Shown in pieces: positions 1 to 21,116 of a DNA stretch of 64,000 bases (its first letter is position 1; the number at the start of each line of letters is the position of its first letter). The notes under the pieces are model-generated. The model ran no database searches and had not been told where the DNA came from. It saw nothing but the letters and a program-made list of their open reading frames with translations. The position numbers were made by a program, and so were the translations under genes. Origin of the DNA: Aporrectodea caliginosa. Its lineage: Eukaryota; Annelida; Clitellata; Crassiclitellata; Lumbricidae. The stretch spans positions 1,021,501 to 1,085,500 of the forward strand of contig JACEVL010000482.1 of NCBI GenBank assembly GCA_020284085.1, given 5' to 3'.

Positions 1-334
1 CTGAGTAAGGGTTTGCAAAGAACTGTGAGAGTAAAAAACGTTGGTGTCGTCTGCAAATAAAATAAAAAACATGATTGGTGATACATTGGGGAGGTCGTTT
101 ATATAAATGAGAAAGAGTAGAGGGCCGAGGTTAGATCCCTGTGGCACTCCATAGTCAATTGCTCGTAAGTCCGAAAATGCACCATTGCAACAGACGCACT
201 GTTGACGATTTTCAAAATAACTAGTAAACCATTTTAGTTGCTCGCCTCGTATTCCATAATTTTCTAGTTTTTTAAGGAGAATTTTATGATTTACAGTATC
301 GAAGGCTTTGGCTAAATCGAAAAAGATTCCTATT
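1..334 (-). mobile_element. Non-LTR retrotransposon reverse transcriptase fragment
   Basis: The minus strand reads open, without a stop, from about 334 to the window edge. It shows classic reverse transcriptase blocks in order: FDLAKAFDTVNH, then YGVPQGSNLGPLLFLIYIND, then FILFADDTNVF, which holds the catalytic Asp pair. The order and wording match the Jockey/CR1 superfamily of LINEs; the exact clade cannot be set. The element is cut at its 5' side by a TATG microsatellite at about 335 and continues past the window start on its 3' side. No start codon lies in the fragment. The intact FADD and absence of stops suggest a fairly young copy. Confidence 0.88.
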
Positions 335-560
335 GAGTATGTATGTATGTATGTATGTATGTATGTATGTATGTATGTATGTATGTATGTATGACAATGT
401 ATGACAATGTATGCAAGTATGACATTGTATGTATGTATGTATGTATGACATTGTATACATGTATGTACGTATGACATTGCATGTATGTATGCATGTATGT
501 ATGACATTGTGTGTATAATATATGTATGACATCGTGTGTATGTATGACATTTTAGGTATG
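335..560. repeat. Degenerate TATG/TATGACAT microsatellite
   Basis: A pure run of TATG units (about 339-390) passes into imperfect units interspersed with TATGACATTG. It abuts the 5'-truncated end of the reverse transcriptase fragment, an association seen several times in this window. Confidence 0.9.
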
Positions 561-1072
561 TAGGTCCTAGTCCTATCTGTTATTTTGTGTGTGTTATGTA
601 CGTATTATGCATGTACATAGGAATTGATAATCCGTGTCTTTAGTCTAGATATTTCGCGGAACGTTAATTAAGTTGCAAAGGCGAGTGAAGGAGGACATAT
701 CAAAACAAGATGCAGACTAGCAGGCAAGTAGATAGGCGCTATAGGCAGGTGCCACATAATAGATACAGAGAGAAAAAGAATCCAAGCGTTGTTGTGGAAT
801 TCGGTTGAACAACATAGACGTATATTATTAGCTAGCGTCAATAATAATTGAATATATTAATTTTCTTCTCTTAGATGAATGAACCAGAACACCGCATGAC
901 TTGAACAGCAGATCATCACAACTTCTCTTCTCACCAGATTTGATTAGAAATGACCGCCTGTGATTTTAGTTCCAGTCTCCGTGACTGAGTTTCCATTCTT
1001 CATTTACGCTGTCTGATTTGGAGCACCATCGACTTGAAATTCGTAGAGGAAGTCGCCGGTGCTGATTACATC
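561..1072 (+). promoter_or_regulatory. Upstream region of the 1504-codon gene, with candidate 5'-UTR splice acceptor
   Basis: No coding signal is visible. A pyrimidine-rich stretch ending TTCTTCTCTTAG places a good splice acceptor at 873-874, so the mRNA may begin with an upstream non-coding exon and enter this exon at 875. The downstream reading frame has an in-frame TGA at 986-988 and no ATG before 1073. I see no clear TATA box. Confidence 0.35.
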
Positions 1073-4000
1073 ATGCTATCAAGTAAAACACTTTTCGACC
1101 GGTTGGAGGACTACAAGAGTCAGTACGGCGTGAGCGCAGGTGCCCGAATCGGAGTGTTGCCAGTCGACACGGCCAGTGTAGGCGCCGGTGAAGGGTCGGC
1201 ATCATGCGGCGATGCCCAGGCCGTGACAAAACCGAGCGACTTGGACCTATTCCTGCGAATTAAGCCGGGCGAAAAGGGTCATCGACTGAAGAAGTCAGGA
1301 TCGAGCATCGACAGCCTCCTTGGTCCCGATGGGTCCCTCGGAAGCATTCGCGACCGTCTGCTACCCGCCCCGGCCGACGACGTTCTCACCAGCCTCGGAT
1401 TCTCCGGTTCGGCCAGCTTCATCCCTGAACGATTTGCGAGGAACTGGTGCGAGAAGATGACGAGGGTGAAGATGGAACGACTGAAGGCGATGGAAGAGGA
1501 GGAGGAGGAGGAGATGCGAGGGAGGGCTGCAGCCGCTGCCATGTTGAAAGCATCGCAGGAAGGAGAGGCAAGGAGCAGTTTGAATTGGAAAGACGTTGGG
1601 ATTGAGAGATCTCTGCATGGAGTGGAGGTCAAGGTGAGGCCGAGGTCCGGCAGAAAGTGGCTGCGAAGGGCTTTGTCTGCGGTTACAAGGGAACAACACA
1701 CAAAGGGACGCTTGGAGAAAATGGGTTCATCGGAAACGATGTTTAACACAGTTAATTTGTTCCGCACCATTGATTCTAATTGGCCGTCTTCTCTTGTTGA
1801 TACAGGGTCAATGAACCACGCGTCATTGAACGAAGTCAACCAACCGGAACATCGAGAAACGACGGAAGTGAATTCAAGCGAAACGAATGCAGACATGAAG
1901 TCACAAATACCAAACTGTTCAAGAGTCGCAATGTCTGAAAACTGTAATTGGTCATCGGAGATGAGGAATTCGGACGTGAACTGTCCCATCAGTACGGACA
2001 GCGTATTTAGTCTTCTGACGAAAACTAAAAACATTTTACCACCGTCAAATTCTGAGCGTCCATCGGTTGAAACTGTTCCACTCAGTCAGAGTTTCACACC
2101 GGAAGGTTCGAGTGAGATTTCGGTGCCCCAGAAGGTTGAAGAATCTGTTCAAAACGTAAAATTGTCTCTTAAGAATAACGTCGCAGTAGATTCAGGCGCC
2201 GCATCCACGATTCCAGAATCAGTGGGACGAACTTTGGTAGCGGAGATAATTCACAACATAGATTCTACGGGGGTCGTTGATATTCCGGTAAGCTCCTCAT
2301 CAGATCAACTGCATGACGCAGATGAAAGGATGGATGGGACAAGTAGTGACAAATTCGTGGATGATTCTTTGCGTGAACGTAGCAAAGAGGTGCAGACTGA
2401 TGACAGGACCTTGAGTCCGATCATGTTTTCGAAATTCGAGCAGAATTATAACGAATGTACAGATGACGATGACTCTTTTATCTCAGTCTCGCCGTTTCAG
2501 AGTGATTTAGGTGAAGACACCGATGAAATTAATCAGACAATGCAAGCCAAAGACGAGGATTCAGAAGCTGACGTGTGCCTTACGAATGATGTTCTTACTG
2601 AGATGGAACACGCAGACCGCTTAATTCTAAACGTAACCTTGGATTCAGAAGCCTTAAAGTGCCTTACGAACGATGCGCCTGTTAGCAGGAAACAGAAGGT
2701 TAAGCTGGAATGTGCGATGAACGATAAGAAATATACTGTTGACTTGTCAACCCTTTTTTGTACAACTTGTCTTTCAACCATAAGGTCAATGATTCGACAG
2801 CAGCTCTACTGGGATACCCTCTGCGCGAGATCCTTGGGCAGAACAACCAAAAACAACTTGAAAATAACTGAACAAACCGATAAGAAATTAAACACAAAAC
2901 CCACAACCTTCCATGCTACAAAAACCACAAAGGCAAAAGGCAAAAACAGAAAAAGACGATGCTTGGTCAAGCAGTACATTAGAACGCAAAATAAATCACG
3001 TGTGGTGCCTGGGGCTTATGTTTCTAAACCGGTGAAGACGAGAAGACTTAGAAGACTGGTCGCAGGACGACTAGTCGGTCTAACACTAAGACAAAAGCAA
3101 ATGAGACAAACTTTTCGCCCAGAACTGGGGAAAATATCTATCGCCACAAAAGACGAACCTGTGTTAGACAGAGGACAGCAGAACGACGTGGAAGAGGAGG
3201 GGGCCGCATCTATGGACCCAGGATGGTCGGAATCTACAGAACTGCAGCCGAGGCTGTTCGAAGACTTCATTGAACCGCTTCATGATCGCAAGACTGTGTC
3301 GTCGAACAATTGTTTAGGCTCTCGAAAGACGCGCAGAGCCAGACTGCGCTTCGCTTCACGCAAATCGATCAGCTTGGACGCGGAGGATCCGCGCACTATG
3401 TCTTTTTGGAACGACGATGAATCGACTGGTGAGCCACCTGGTCGAGCGGTCGTCAACTACTACTCGTTGAGGGAGTGGTCGTGCATCAACGACGTCGTCA
3501 ACAGCCTCCGGTCGTCTTCAACCACCGGCTCAGTTGCAGCTGAGCCTCATCTGTCAAAAGATGGTTCACACGATCTGTCGCACATTTTCTCACGCGATGG
3601 TGGATACAATCGGATGCATTCGAAGACCGGTCTGGATCCAGCAGACCTTCTGGAATCGTTTCGAAAAGATCCAGACGACGATGCCGACTCGGCCGTGGAC
3701 TGTTCCGAACACCGGAAGTCACGCCACCGGAACTGGTTCCAAATCCAGAAGTCCGTGAAGGAACTCATTCAGGCGGAAGAGGACTCAGACGTCGAGGAGG
3801 AAGGTGTACCTCTTAAACCTCTGATGCTAGAGGAAGGTGGTTCGTTTGATGCGCTATCGATTGATGAAGATGAGGAATCTGGACTAAACGTCACGCTGCC
3901 AGAAAAGGAATGCAACGATCCGGTTAGAGAATCAGCCATGCTGAACGGCTTTGAAAGTGCGTCAGTTAGGCCTCTTCAAGATGTCCTGTATTATGGGTCC

Positions 4001-5587
4001 ATAGAAAGCACGCGAATCTCTAGCAATGAGGTCTTCGGTGCAGATGGATCTACCATTTTACCACTTCAAGCAGACTTACCCAACGAAAGGGACTCGGAGG
4101 TTAAAGAGAACGACACTGATGACGATCTACCGGCAGAATTTTCAGACGATGAATGTGATGATTTTCGGCAATTGAGACTGGTGGGTTCTTTGGATGTACA
4201 TGTAACAGATCAAACGGGTGATTCTTGCAGTGCCTTGGTTTCGGAATGGCTGGTGAATTCCAAAGATTCAAACCACAGTAATATGAACGATATCGAGAAC
4301 GAAGCTACGTCAAGCTTTGCAGTCATGGGACTGAACCAGTCAACGGGGGCAGCTTTGAGCCCAGGAACGCTGCCAGTGAGTCTGCCTTTGCATTTCGAAG
4401 CTGAAAGCCCTAAACTCGCCAACCACCCCCTCTCTCATCGTAACGATGTCGACGTCACAGCTGTAGGTTTATCTAGTTCGTCACCTCTGACGTTCTCAGT
4501 TGACTCGAGTGAAAACAACGGAAGTGAAAACACTGACAGCAACTGTTACAGCTGTAGCACAACAGCACTCGACGAAAAAGAAAGCAGTGTCAGTCATGAC
4601 AGTTTCTTGAGCGAAAGCATTTCGAATGGTTCAGAAGAAGCTCAAGATCCACAACGACCTAATGCATTTATTGACGAAGCGACGCTTTTACCAGTAAATG
4701 CTTCATCGCGGGCGGGTCCCGCTGGCACGAATGGAGGTTATGGACTCAACAGAAGTACCAATCATTCGCTATCTCTTCCAAATTGCAACAATGGTGACAA
4801 CGATGTTGACAAAAAAGAAATCGATCAAATTGATTGGCTGCAAGGAAACGTTTTGCGGAAGATCAGACATTTCGAGACCAAATATAACACCGTCAAAGAC
4901 GACAGTAGGGGTAAGACAGCCTCCAGACGCAGACCTGGGCTGATAAACGCCCAAGGAGCGGGAGAGACAGATGCCCTGACGAGTCATAGAATGCTGAAAG
5001 AGAGAATGAATCTTAAAGAGAAGAAAGAGGATGATCAACTCCAAAACAGACACTACAGAACGACATCAGATGACTTAAGCGAAACCTTACTCGAGTTGTC
5101 CGAGTCAACTACAAAAAACCTGACAGACACCTGTTTGGTGAACATTGATGGGCAAGCACAGAATCAGTATAGCACGAAGTCGGTCAGCAACAGAATTGTG
5201 ATGGAGATGTGTCGTAGATTTGAGAGTGGTAATAGTCAACTTTTGCCTACATCAGTGAGCAACAACAGAACCAGTTCTACTTCCAGGAACGACCTACTAT
5301 CATCGCAAGCACATCAAGCGACGCACAGTCGAGACACCGACTCATCAACCACCCTCTTATCAAGCTCAATTTCAAAGGACATTCTGGAGAACCTGAAGGG
5401 GAAACTGGAGCAACGATTTCTGAAAACCAGTGAAGCATGGAACGACCTTCAGAAGGACGTTCCAGCTTCTGTCCACCAGTTCACGACGCATGACCTTGAA
5501 GAGCTGATCCAAAGCGCAGCCGATGAAACGACGAACACGTTCCTGTCTCAGCAACATCCTGCACTACCACATCCGCCATCAACTTAA
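1073..5587 (+). CDS. Large low-complexity protein with ITPRID/TESPA1 (KRAP)-like N-terminal block
   Basis: One open frame of 1504 codons ending in TAA at 5585-5587. The frame is open from 989, but the first ATG is at 1073 (MLSSKTLF), after an in-frame stop at 986, so I start there. Residues about 98-121 contain ADDVLTSLGF, a short linker and IPERF. This resembles the core of the IP3-receptor-binding region of TESPA1/ITPRID (KRAP) proteins, whose members carry a D-V/I-L-x-x-LGF then IPxRF pattern. A Glu-rich run follows at about 141-147. The rest is rich in Ser, Asp, Glu and Asn and probably disordered. It has a basic stretch near the middle (KGKNRKRRC, KTRRLRRL) that could be a nuclear signal, and acidic patches such as EEDSDVEEEG. 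No membrane segment is visible. If the family call holds, it would link IP3 receptors to actin or signalling complexes. The coding potential is secure; the family rests on one short motif. Confidence 0.72.
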   Translation: MLSSKTLFDRLEDYKSQYGVSAGARIGVLPVDTASVGAGEGSASCGDAQAVTKPSDLDLFLRIKPGEKGHRLKKSGSSIDSLLGPDGSLGSIRDRLLPAPADDVLTSLGFSGSASFIPERFARNWCEKMTRVKMERLKAMEEEEEEEMRGRAAAAAMLKASQEGEARSSLNWKDVGIERSLHGVEVKVRPRSGRKWLRRALSAVTREQHTKGRLEKMGSSETMFNTVNLFRTIDSNWPSSLVDTGSMNHASLNEVNQPEHRETTEVNSSETNADMKSQIPNCSRVAMSENCNWSSEMRNSDVNCPISTDSVFSLLTKTKNILPPSNSERPSVETVPLSQSFTPEGSSEISVPQKVEESVQNVKLSLKNNVAVDSGAASTIPESVGRTLVAEIIHNIDSTGVVDIPVSSSSDQLHDADERMDGTSSDKFVDDSLRERSKEVQTDDRTLSPIMFSKFEQNYNECTDDDDSFISVSPFQSDLGEDTDEINQTMQAKDEDSEADVCLTNDVLTEMEHADRLILNVTLDSEALKCLTNDAPVSRKQKVKLECAMNDKKYTVDLSTLFCTTCLSTIRSMIRQQLYWDTLCARSLGRTTKNNLKITEQTDKKLNTKPTTFHATKTTKAKGKNRKRRCLVKQYIRTQNKSRVVPGAYVSKPVKTRRLRRLVAGRLVGLTLRQKQMRQTFRPELGKISIATKDEPVLDRGQQNDVEEEGAASMDPGWSESTELQPRLFEDFIEPLHDRKTVSSNNCLGSRKTRRARLRFASRKSISLDAEDPRTMSFWNDDESTGEPPGRAVVNYYSLREWSCINDVVNSLRSSSTTGSVAAEPHLSKDGSHDLSHIFSRDGGYNRMHSKTGLDPADLLESFRKDPDDDADSAVDCSEHRKSRHRNWFQIQKSVKELIQAEEDSDVEEEGVPLKPLMLEEGGSFDALSIDEDEESGLNVTLPEKECNDPVRESAMLNGFESASVRPLQDVLYYGSIESTRISSNEVFGADGSTILPLQADLPNERDSEVKENDTDDDLPAEFSDDECDDFRQLRLVGSLDVHVTDQTGDSCSALVSEWLVNSKDSNHSNMNDIENEATSSFAVMGLNQSTGAALSPGTLPVSLPLHFEAESPKLANHPLSHRNDVDVTAVGLSSSSPLTFSVDSSENNGSENTDSNCYSCSTTALDEKESSVSHDSFLSESISNGSEEAQDPQRPNAFIDEATLLPVNASSRAGPAGTNGGYGLNRSTNHSLSLPNCNNGDNDVDKKEIDQIDWLQGNVLRKIRHFETKYNTVKDDSRGKTASRRRPGLINAQGAGETDALTSHRMLKERMNLKEKKEDDQLQNRHYRTTSDDLSETLLELSESTTKNLTDTCLVNIDGQAQNQYSTKSVSNRIVMEMCRRFESGNSQLLPTSVSNNRTSSTSRNDLLSSQAHQATHSRDTDSSTTLLSSSISKDILENLKGKLEQRFLKTSEAWNDLQKDVPASVHQFTTHDLEELIQSAADETTNTFLSQQHPALPHPPST

Positions 5588-6695
<1,108 letters not shown>

Positions 6696-7250
6696 TATTA
6701 TCACCAAAATAATTAACGTACACAGTCACACAGAAATGCGATTCTGAGACCCCAGGTGAAGAACAGTGGATATCCAGATGTTTGAAAGGCAATGAGAAAT
6801 AGTGAGGTACGAGGCTTTTCTTGACCGAAGCAATGGTTCGAGCAGCGGGGAAACACTGGTAGTCAGTTCCATTCCTTCAGAATAGCCACGTGGAATGAAC
6901 CAGCGGCCCATAACAGTCCTACATCGTTATTCAGTAATATCCGAAGCTATCCTTCTCCGAGGAAGGATATAACGAGATACTGGCGGTTGAAGGTAATATG
7001 AGAGTGATTGTTGTAAGGATTCGTCATTCCGACAGACCAGTTTTAACCTTATTCTGAATTCTAGAGGAAGCCAATGCACCTGACCGAGCAGGGATAAGCA
7101 GTTTGTCTCAGTGGATACAGACAGTGGCATACCACGCAAAACAGAGAATTTGGATGCGTGTAAGTCAGTATATTCATGCATGTACGTGTCTTCTGGATTT
7201 ACCTGTACCCTTTAATGCTCTTCTATCTAAGTGAATGTTCATGCTGCTTC
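6696..7250 (-). mobile_element. 5'-truncated LINE remnant, 3' part
   Basis: Minus-strand frames carry pieces of a LINE C-terminal region, including VHWLPLEFRIRLKLVC, where related elements read LHWLPxxxRIxFK. Frames are broken by shifts and stops. The 3' end GTGTGACTGTGTACGT leads into an AAT tail. The same 3' end recurs at about 37386, 14876 and 46032, so it is a family signature. It is the distal part of the older duplicated block shared with about 37.4-37.85 kb. Confidence 0.7.
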
Positions 7251-8900
7251 ATTTAAGAGCCTCTCAAATGCTCCAGAATATGAGAATCTAGCAGGTGATA
7301 TAAACGCTGTGCGTGTCTGGCCATTTGGAACGCAGCAATACGTAGCCATTGTTAATTACTGTCCAAGATTTAGATTACTATCGCGTGATTACATCCTCAG
7401 CAACACACTCGATTTCACTGAAGGTGCTTATTTAGATCACATTACATGCTGGCGCCACCTATAGCAGCCATTTTACAGTGTATCCTGTTGGATCGAGACT
7501 AATGCAAACGACCTTTTGGATTTCCACACAAAGCTGCTGGCCAGCGCAGCAAGCATGTATTAAGATAGTGTGGACTGATGTCCAACTAAATCTCTGATCC
7601 GTAACGAAGCAAGGAAATTGGATTTGGTTATGTCACGCATGAATGTTCCATGTGTTTTTTATGCGAGGCTTTTACATGATGAAGCGCCAGAAATAGGCGG
7701 CCTTGCATCGCTAGGTACTCAGATCAACAACCCACGTCCAAGCTGCGCCTATTTTTAGTGTCGTGTCCGTGGGCAGCCTGCTAACAATATTATTACGTTC
7801 TATTTTGAGCATTGCCACATTGGCTTGTTTATGACCGAAGTTGCCAAAGAATAAAATGACTGGTAAATTATTTAATTATTTATTCGTTCTATTTTGAGCA
7901 TTGACATACCGGTACAGGCTTCCTTGTGATTGAAGCTGCCAAAGACATACATGAAGGGTAAATTATATTTTATTCATTTATGCAGCCTTAAATTCCTTAA
8001 TTTAGAGTAATTTTAATTTGGATAAGTAATTAGGGTAAATCTAGTGTGACATTGTGATTGTGGTCATTAGGGTAAGTCACTTAGAGGACTAATCGGCTGT
8101 GGCATAACTCATGAAGAGGCGAGGTCAACCGGGTGTCTCTGCACATCTTGGCCGAACAATTACAGCGTAGCATTAGGACAGCTATTCTCACATCTCTGCA
8201 GATATCCAATCCAAGTAGCAGAAGCTAAATTCCTACCATTTGACAATCAGCCATCTGCCCACTTGAATTTTATAGCACAGTTCTGTTCGCTCACTTCGAA
8301 GATGACAACTTTTTTCATTCGACGCTGAGCAGATATCTTGTAAACTTTGCAGCAGCGAATTTTTTTAATTCGACCATTGCACTCGAATGACCGCTTCCAG
8401 CATAATCGCATCTAAGCCGCTCTTTATGTCTTTAAAGCCTCTGGCTTATCTTTAATGGTGAGACATATCGCTCAACTCTCTCGTTTGATGGCTTTCTCTG
8501 ACCGGAAGAATAGCATTCGCGTTTCCTAGCAACACGCTTACCTGAAAGATTCGTATTGGATTCCATTTGCTGGTTTGGAAAAGAGAACAGCAACATTAAA
8601 CGATACGGAATGTTATATTTTGAACTAATTTGGTTAATTAAATTTCCTTCAAAAGTAAAAATAAGGTCTGTTTGATGGTTAATGATTTTGATACTAGAAT
8701 ACGAAATCGGTGACCTACTTGACCTTGCTTCAGTTTTATTGTCAGAATGTTCTACACTTTTTACGACACAGGTCATGCATTTCCAAAAAAGGGTTCATAA
8801 TTCTCTACCACCACCCCGTCACTCTTTCGCTGTCGCTTCTCTATTTCTCAAATACAATCTTTCTTTCCTCTTCACTCTATCACTCTCACTCTATCACTAT
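7251..8900. other. Intergenic region; 89-bp tandem duplication
   Basis: I see no gene here. Within it, 7796-7884 and 7885-7970 are two diverged copies of an 89-bp unit beginning CGTTCTATTTTGAGCATTG. The end of the region (about 8810-8900), a CT-rich stretch, matches about 37970-38060 in the paralogous block. Confidence 0.5.
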
Positions 8901-9058
8901 CAGTGGCGGCGCCAGGGTGGGATAGGGGCTTAGCCCCCTAACTGCGGCTCAGCCCCCCCCCCCAAGTGGGAAATCACTGCAAATCACAGGTAGGAGGGGA
9001 CAAAAGGGAAGGGCTTGGAGCGTTAGCCCCCAAACCTGAAATCCTGGCGCCTCCACTG
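8901..9058. mobile_element. hAT-type MITE, 158 bp, with perfect 8-bp target duplication
   Basis: Terminal inverted repeats CAGTGGCGGCGCCAGG and the complement of CCTGGCGCCTCCACTG flank a 158-bp core. The element is bracketed by ATCACTAT at 8893-8900 and 9059-9066, an exact 8-bp duplication as expected for hAT transposition. The paralogous locus near 38.06 kb lacks it, so insertion followed the segmental duplication. It has no coding capacity. Confidence 0.88.
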
Positions 9059-9439
9059 ATCACTATCCCGTCCTCTCACTTTATAGATGTCTCTCTGACA
9101 CACATGTTATATCCAATATTTCACCTCGTTTATTCGTTTCACTCTCTGACTTTCTCTAGTCTTTCTCTTCACTACCGCCCTTTCTATTTTGTCTCCCTCC
9201 TTCCATATATCAAATCCTCCCTCTCTATTTCCATATCTCTCTTAATCTATCCTTAGGTAAGGCAAGGTAGTCTATGCATAGAGCAGAGTATGGCGAACTA
9301 GGTTAAGGTAGATTGGGGTAAGGTAAGAAAAGGTAGGTTTGGAAATGTAGGTAAGGTAAGGTCGTGCAGAGTATGATAAGATATGGTAATGTTGGTAGGC
9401 GTTGGTCTAAAGTCTAGACTTAAAAATCCAAAGTGCATT

Positions 9440-9690
9440 CCACAACTTCTGATGGTCCAACATAGATATGGTCTTTTCACCCTTCCATAGAGTGGGGTAA
9501 ATCCACCAAGTGCAGAAAGTGGAATATTAACTTTTGTACACGTGAAATACTCCCCCAGTTTTAGATGGATTAGTCCACCTTTCGAAAGGTGGAACTCCAT
9601 CAATTATTGGTGTAATGGTCCACCGTTCAACTCAACAGCTCATAACTGGTGGATTTCTTCACCAGTTATGAGTCCTGTATGACAATACGC
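9440..9690. repeat. Palindrome-rich block built on TCCACC/GGTGGA
   Basis: It contains a 20-bp palindrome TCCACCTTTCGAAAGGTGGA (9574-9593) and a perfect hairpin at 9639-9672 with 13-bp arms CTCATAACTGGTG and CACCAGTTATGAG around an 8-nt loop. Several further TCCACC and GTGGA half-sites precede them. The paralogous block at about 38.44-38.58 kb keeps part of the TCCACC series but not the long hairpin. Confidence 0.75.
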
Positions 9691-10553
9691 ACACGCTCAC
9701 GCCTCACGAAGTAGTGCGAAGCTGTCGATGTTCAGACAAAGACAAGCATATTTATAATTAAAACAATGAGGTTAAGTCAAAGAATTCAAGGACAGTTTAG
9801 ATGGTTATAACTTACAAGATACACGATATTTAAGTTATGGCTTATATTCAGGTAAACTCATTCATAGTGGTTAGTAACTGAGGATATTAGTACTGTTGCT
9901 GTGATGGGAAAATGACGGTACGCAGGCCTTTACAGCTGTAATGTAGTATAGGAAAGCATAGAGTAACTTCTAAGAGGAAAGCCTGATGCCTTAGCGGTCG
10001 GATCCCTGTCTCTCTCAAGGCCACGCGACGTCGCTGTTGAGGTTCGTAAAGATGTAAGGATGTTCCTAAAGAGCACAAACATCCGCAGAAATATGTCATT
10101 AGGAAGATGGTTACATAAAAAGTGTCATTTGAATGTTTACTAGAACATGCAGATAATATTATATATATATATATTCGTTTAATATTGAATCACTAGGTTG
10201 ACACACCGCAACCCATTACATAAAGTGTAGCTTTACGCAGGGCCGTCTTAACAGCATTGTAGGCCCTGGGCAAAGCAATGCGCGGAGGCCCCTATAGTCA
10301 CCCACAGGCATTAAAATTGAAGCGGTCAATGAAATCAAACCTATAGATGTATTGTTAGTTTCAACATTCACTTTGTAGCGAAATGAATGTTTAAACATAA
10401 AGAAGCATATACATGCATACTGTAATGCGAAGATTAGTCAATACAAACTTTTGAACAGTAATAACATATATGCCTTGAAAAACACAAATATTTCAAAATA
10501 AAAATAATTGGTACACCTTGCAGACAGTCTAGTCAGAGATGATACTGTATGAA

Positions 10554-10805
10554 TTACTTATTAATCAACTCAAAAGTTTGCGAATTTTTTGCAGTGAATT
10601 GATTTATAATTGGCTTGAAGTCAATGGTCTTGAGGATGTCATTTTCAATGCACATGAGTGAAAGCCAGTTCAAACGCTGCTGCCCCATTGTGTTGCGAAG
10701 CTCATTCTTTATGAGTTTCAATCTGCAAAAGGAACGTTCCCCTGTACAGTTGGTCACCATCATGCACAAGAACACTTTGAGTGCAATTTCAATATTGGAG
10801 AACAC
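10554..10805 (-). pseudogene. hAT transposase C-terminal (dimerisation) remnant
   Basis: An 83-codon frame contains NCTGERSFCRLKLIKNELR and RLNWLSLMCIENDIL. These match the conserved hAT dimerisation domain pattern (ERSFSxLKxIKxxLR, then RLxxLxxLxIExD). No BED finger or DDE catalytic core is found in the rest of the element, so this is a non-functional remnant. Confidence 0.88.
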
Positions 10806-11044
10806 ATAATTATTTCAAGTTGTCCGAAATTATTTTTCTGTACAACGCAAGGAGAGTCTCACAATTTTCATCAAGAACCGTGTAATGCTTGAGATGCGTC
10901 ACGCGTGCATTCATTTAGAAGATCACATAGCTGACGTTTTGGTGATACACATTAGCCAGATATTCACACCATGTTTTCGTTTAGCGCACTAGAACCAATT
11001 TGTTTTCAATTGACTGAAGAAGGAAAACAGATTTCCAATCCACG

Positions 11045-11389
11045 CATAGGCGCCGACTCCTTGGGAGCATTGGGTGCCAATGCACCCAGAGAGAAAGTTC
11101 TGTGGGTGCCTGGTACCCAGAAGAATTCAGACCTTAAATTCAAATTTTTTACATTATGTTACAGTAATCTCACAATTGTGAAGCAGGACAACACAAATAC
11201 CCAACATTGCATGATATCACAATAGTGAGTTTCAAATACATTTTCTAACCACGTAACCCTTTATTTATTTTCCAAAAATGTACTAAAAGTCTCCTTTGGC
11301 AATGTAGAATATAAAAATTTGTCACGGGTATATTGCGATAGGAACCAGGCAGTGGCACCCAGAGACAAAACCAAAAGTCGGCGCCTATG
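11045..11389. mobile_element. hAT-like MITE nested in the hAT element, 345 bp
   Basis: Inverted termini CATAGGCGCCGACT and AGTCGGCGCCTATG bound the element. AATCCACG occurs immediately before (11037-11044) and after (11390-11397), a perfect 8-bp duplication. Subterminal GGGTGCCA and TGGCACCC also pair. No coding capacity is seen. It must postdate the host hAT copy. Confidence 0.92.
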
Positions 11390-12047
11390 AATCCACGAAT
11401 AAGCGTATGCACGTTTTCTCAGGTCGGAGGTCAGAGAGTCCAGAACATGGAGGAATGTTTCTGCCTGTGAACTTTTCACTCTTGTGTAGAATTATTTCTC
11501 CTTCTGGTCCATCCATCATATGCTATCTAGTAAGACTTAGGCTATACTTCGCTTTCGTTCCCGTTTTCACATCGCTATAATCCAAATCCGGACACCTATT
11601 CCTGGACTTCAATTCATATTCATTAAATTTGTCTCTAATTTCCTGAAGATAAGTTTTCATAGACTTCAGACTATTCGCACACTCCTTTGCTGTTACAGAT
11701 TTCTCTGTTTCCTCTTGTGTAATGTACCCAGCAACAGGAACAGGTACTAACTTTTTCTGGTCTTTAAAATTTGGAGGCCCCTAGAATCGTGAGGCCCCTG
11801 GCGACTGCCCACCTCGCCCATGCCTTAAGACGGCCCTGGCTTTACGCCAGATAAAAAAAAGAAGCATGGAAATAATTAATAGTTTTTAAATATCTGTTCC
11901 AGCAAAGGGCAACGGGGCAACATCAAACTCCTAAATAAAATCCTTGGGATATAAATAGATAGACAGATAGAGAGCAGGCAGGTAGGCAGATGGACAGACA
12001 GACAGACACGCATATAATACTCATTGTGGTTGTAGAACCTCTGAATG

Positions 12048-21116
<9,069 letters not shown>

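Larger units (their letters stand above)
10238..11838 (-). mobile_element. hAT transposon, 1601 bp, 8-bp target duplication, degenerate
   Basis: Termini are CAGGGCCGTCTTAA on the left and its complement TTAAGACGGCCCTG on the right. The flanking GCTTTACG occurs at 10230-10237 and again at 11839-11846, a perfect 8-bp duplication. The minus strand at 10554-10805 encodes the hAT C-terminal dimerisation region. A second MITE (11045-11389) is nested inside, so the original element was about 1.25 kb, too short for full transposase. It lies downstream of PLB gene 1. Confidence 0.92.

Noticed and set aside
1279..2034. 251-codon antisense frame over the 1504-codon gene
   Set aside because: Shadow frame opposite a much longer coding frame, with no domain and no splice or start support.
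8432..8776. 114-codon minus-strand frame
   Set aside because: No domain, no paralogue in the 37-38-kb block and no splice context; most likely chance.
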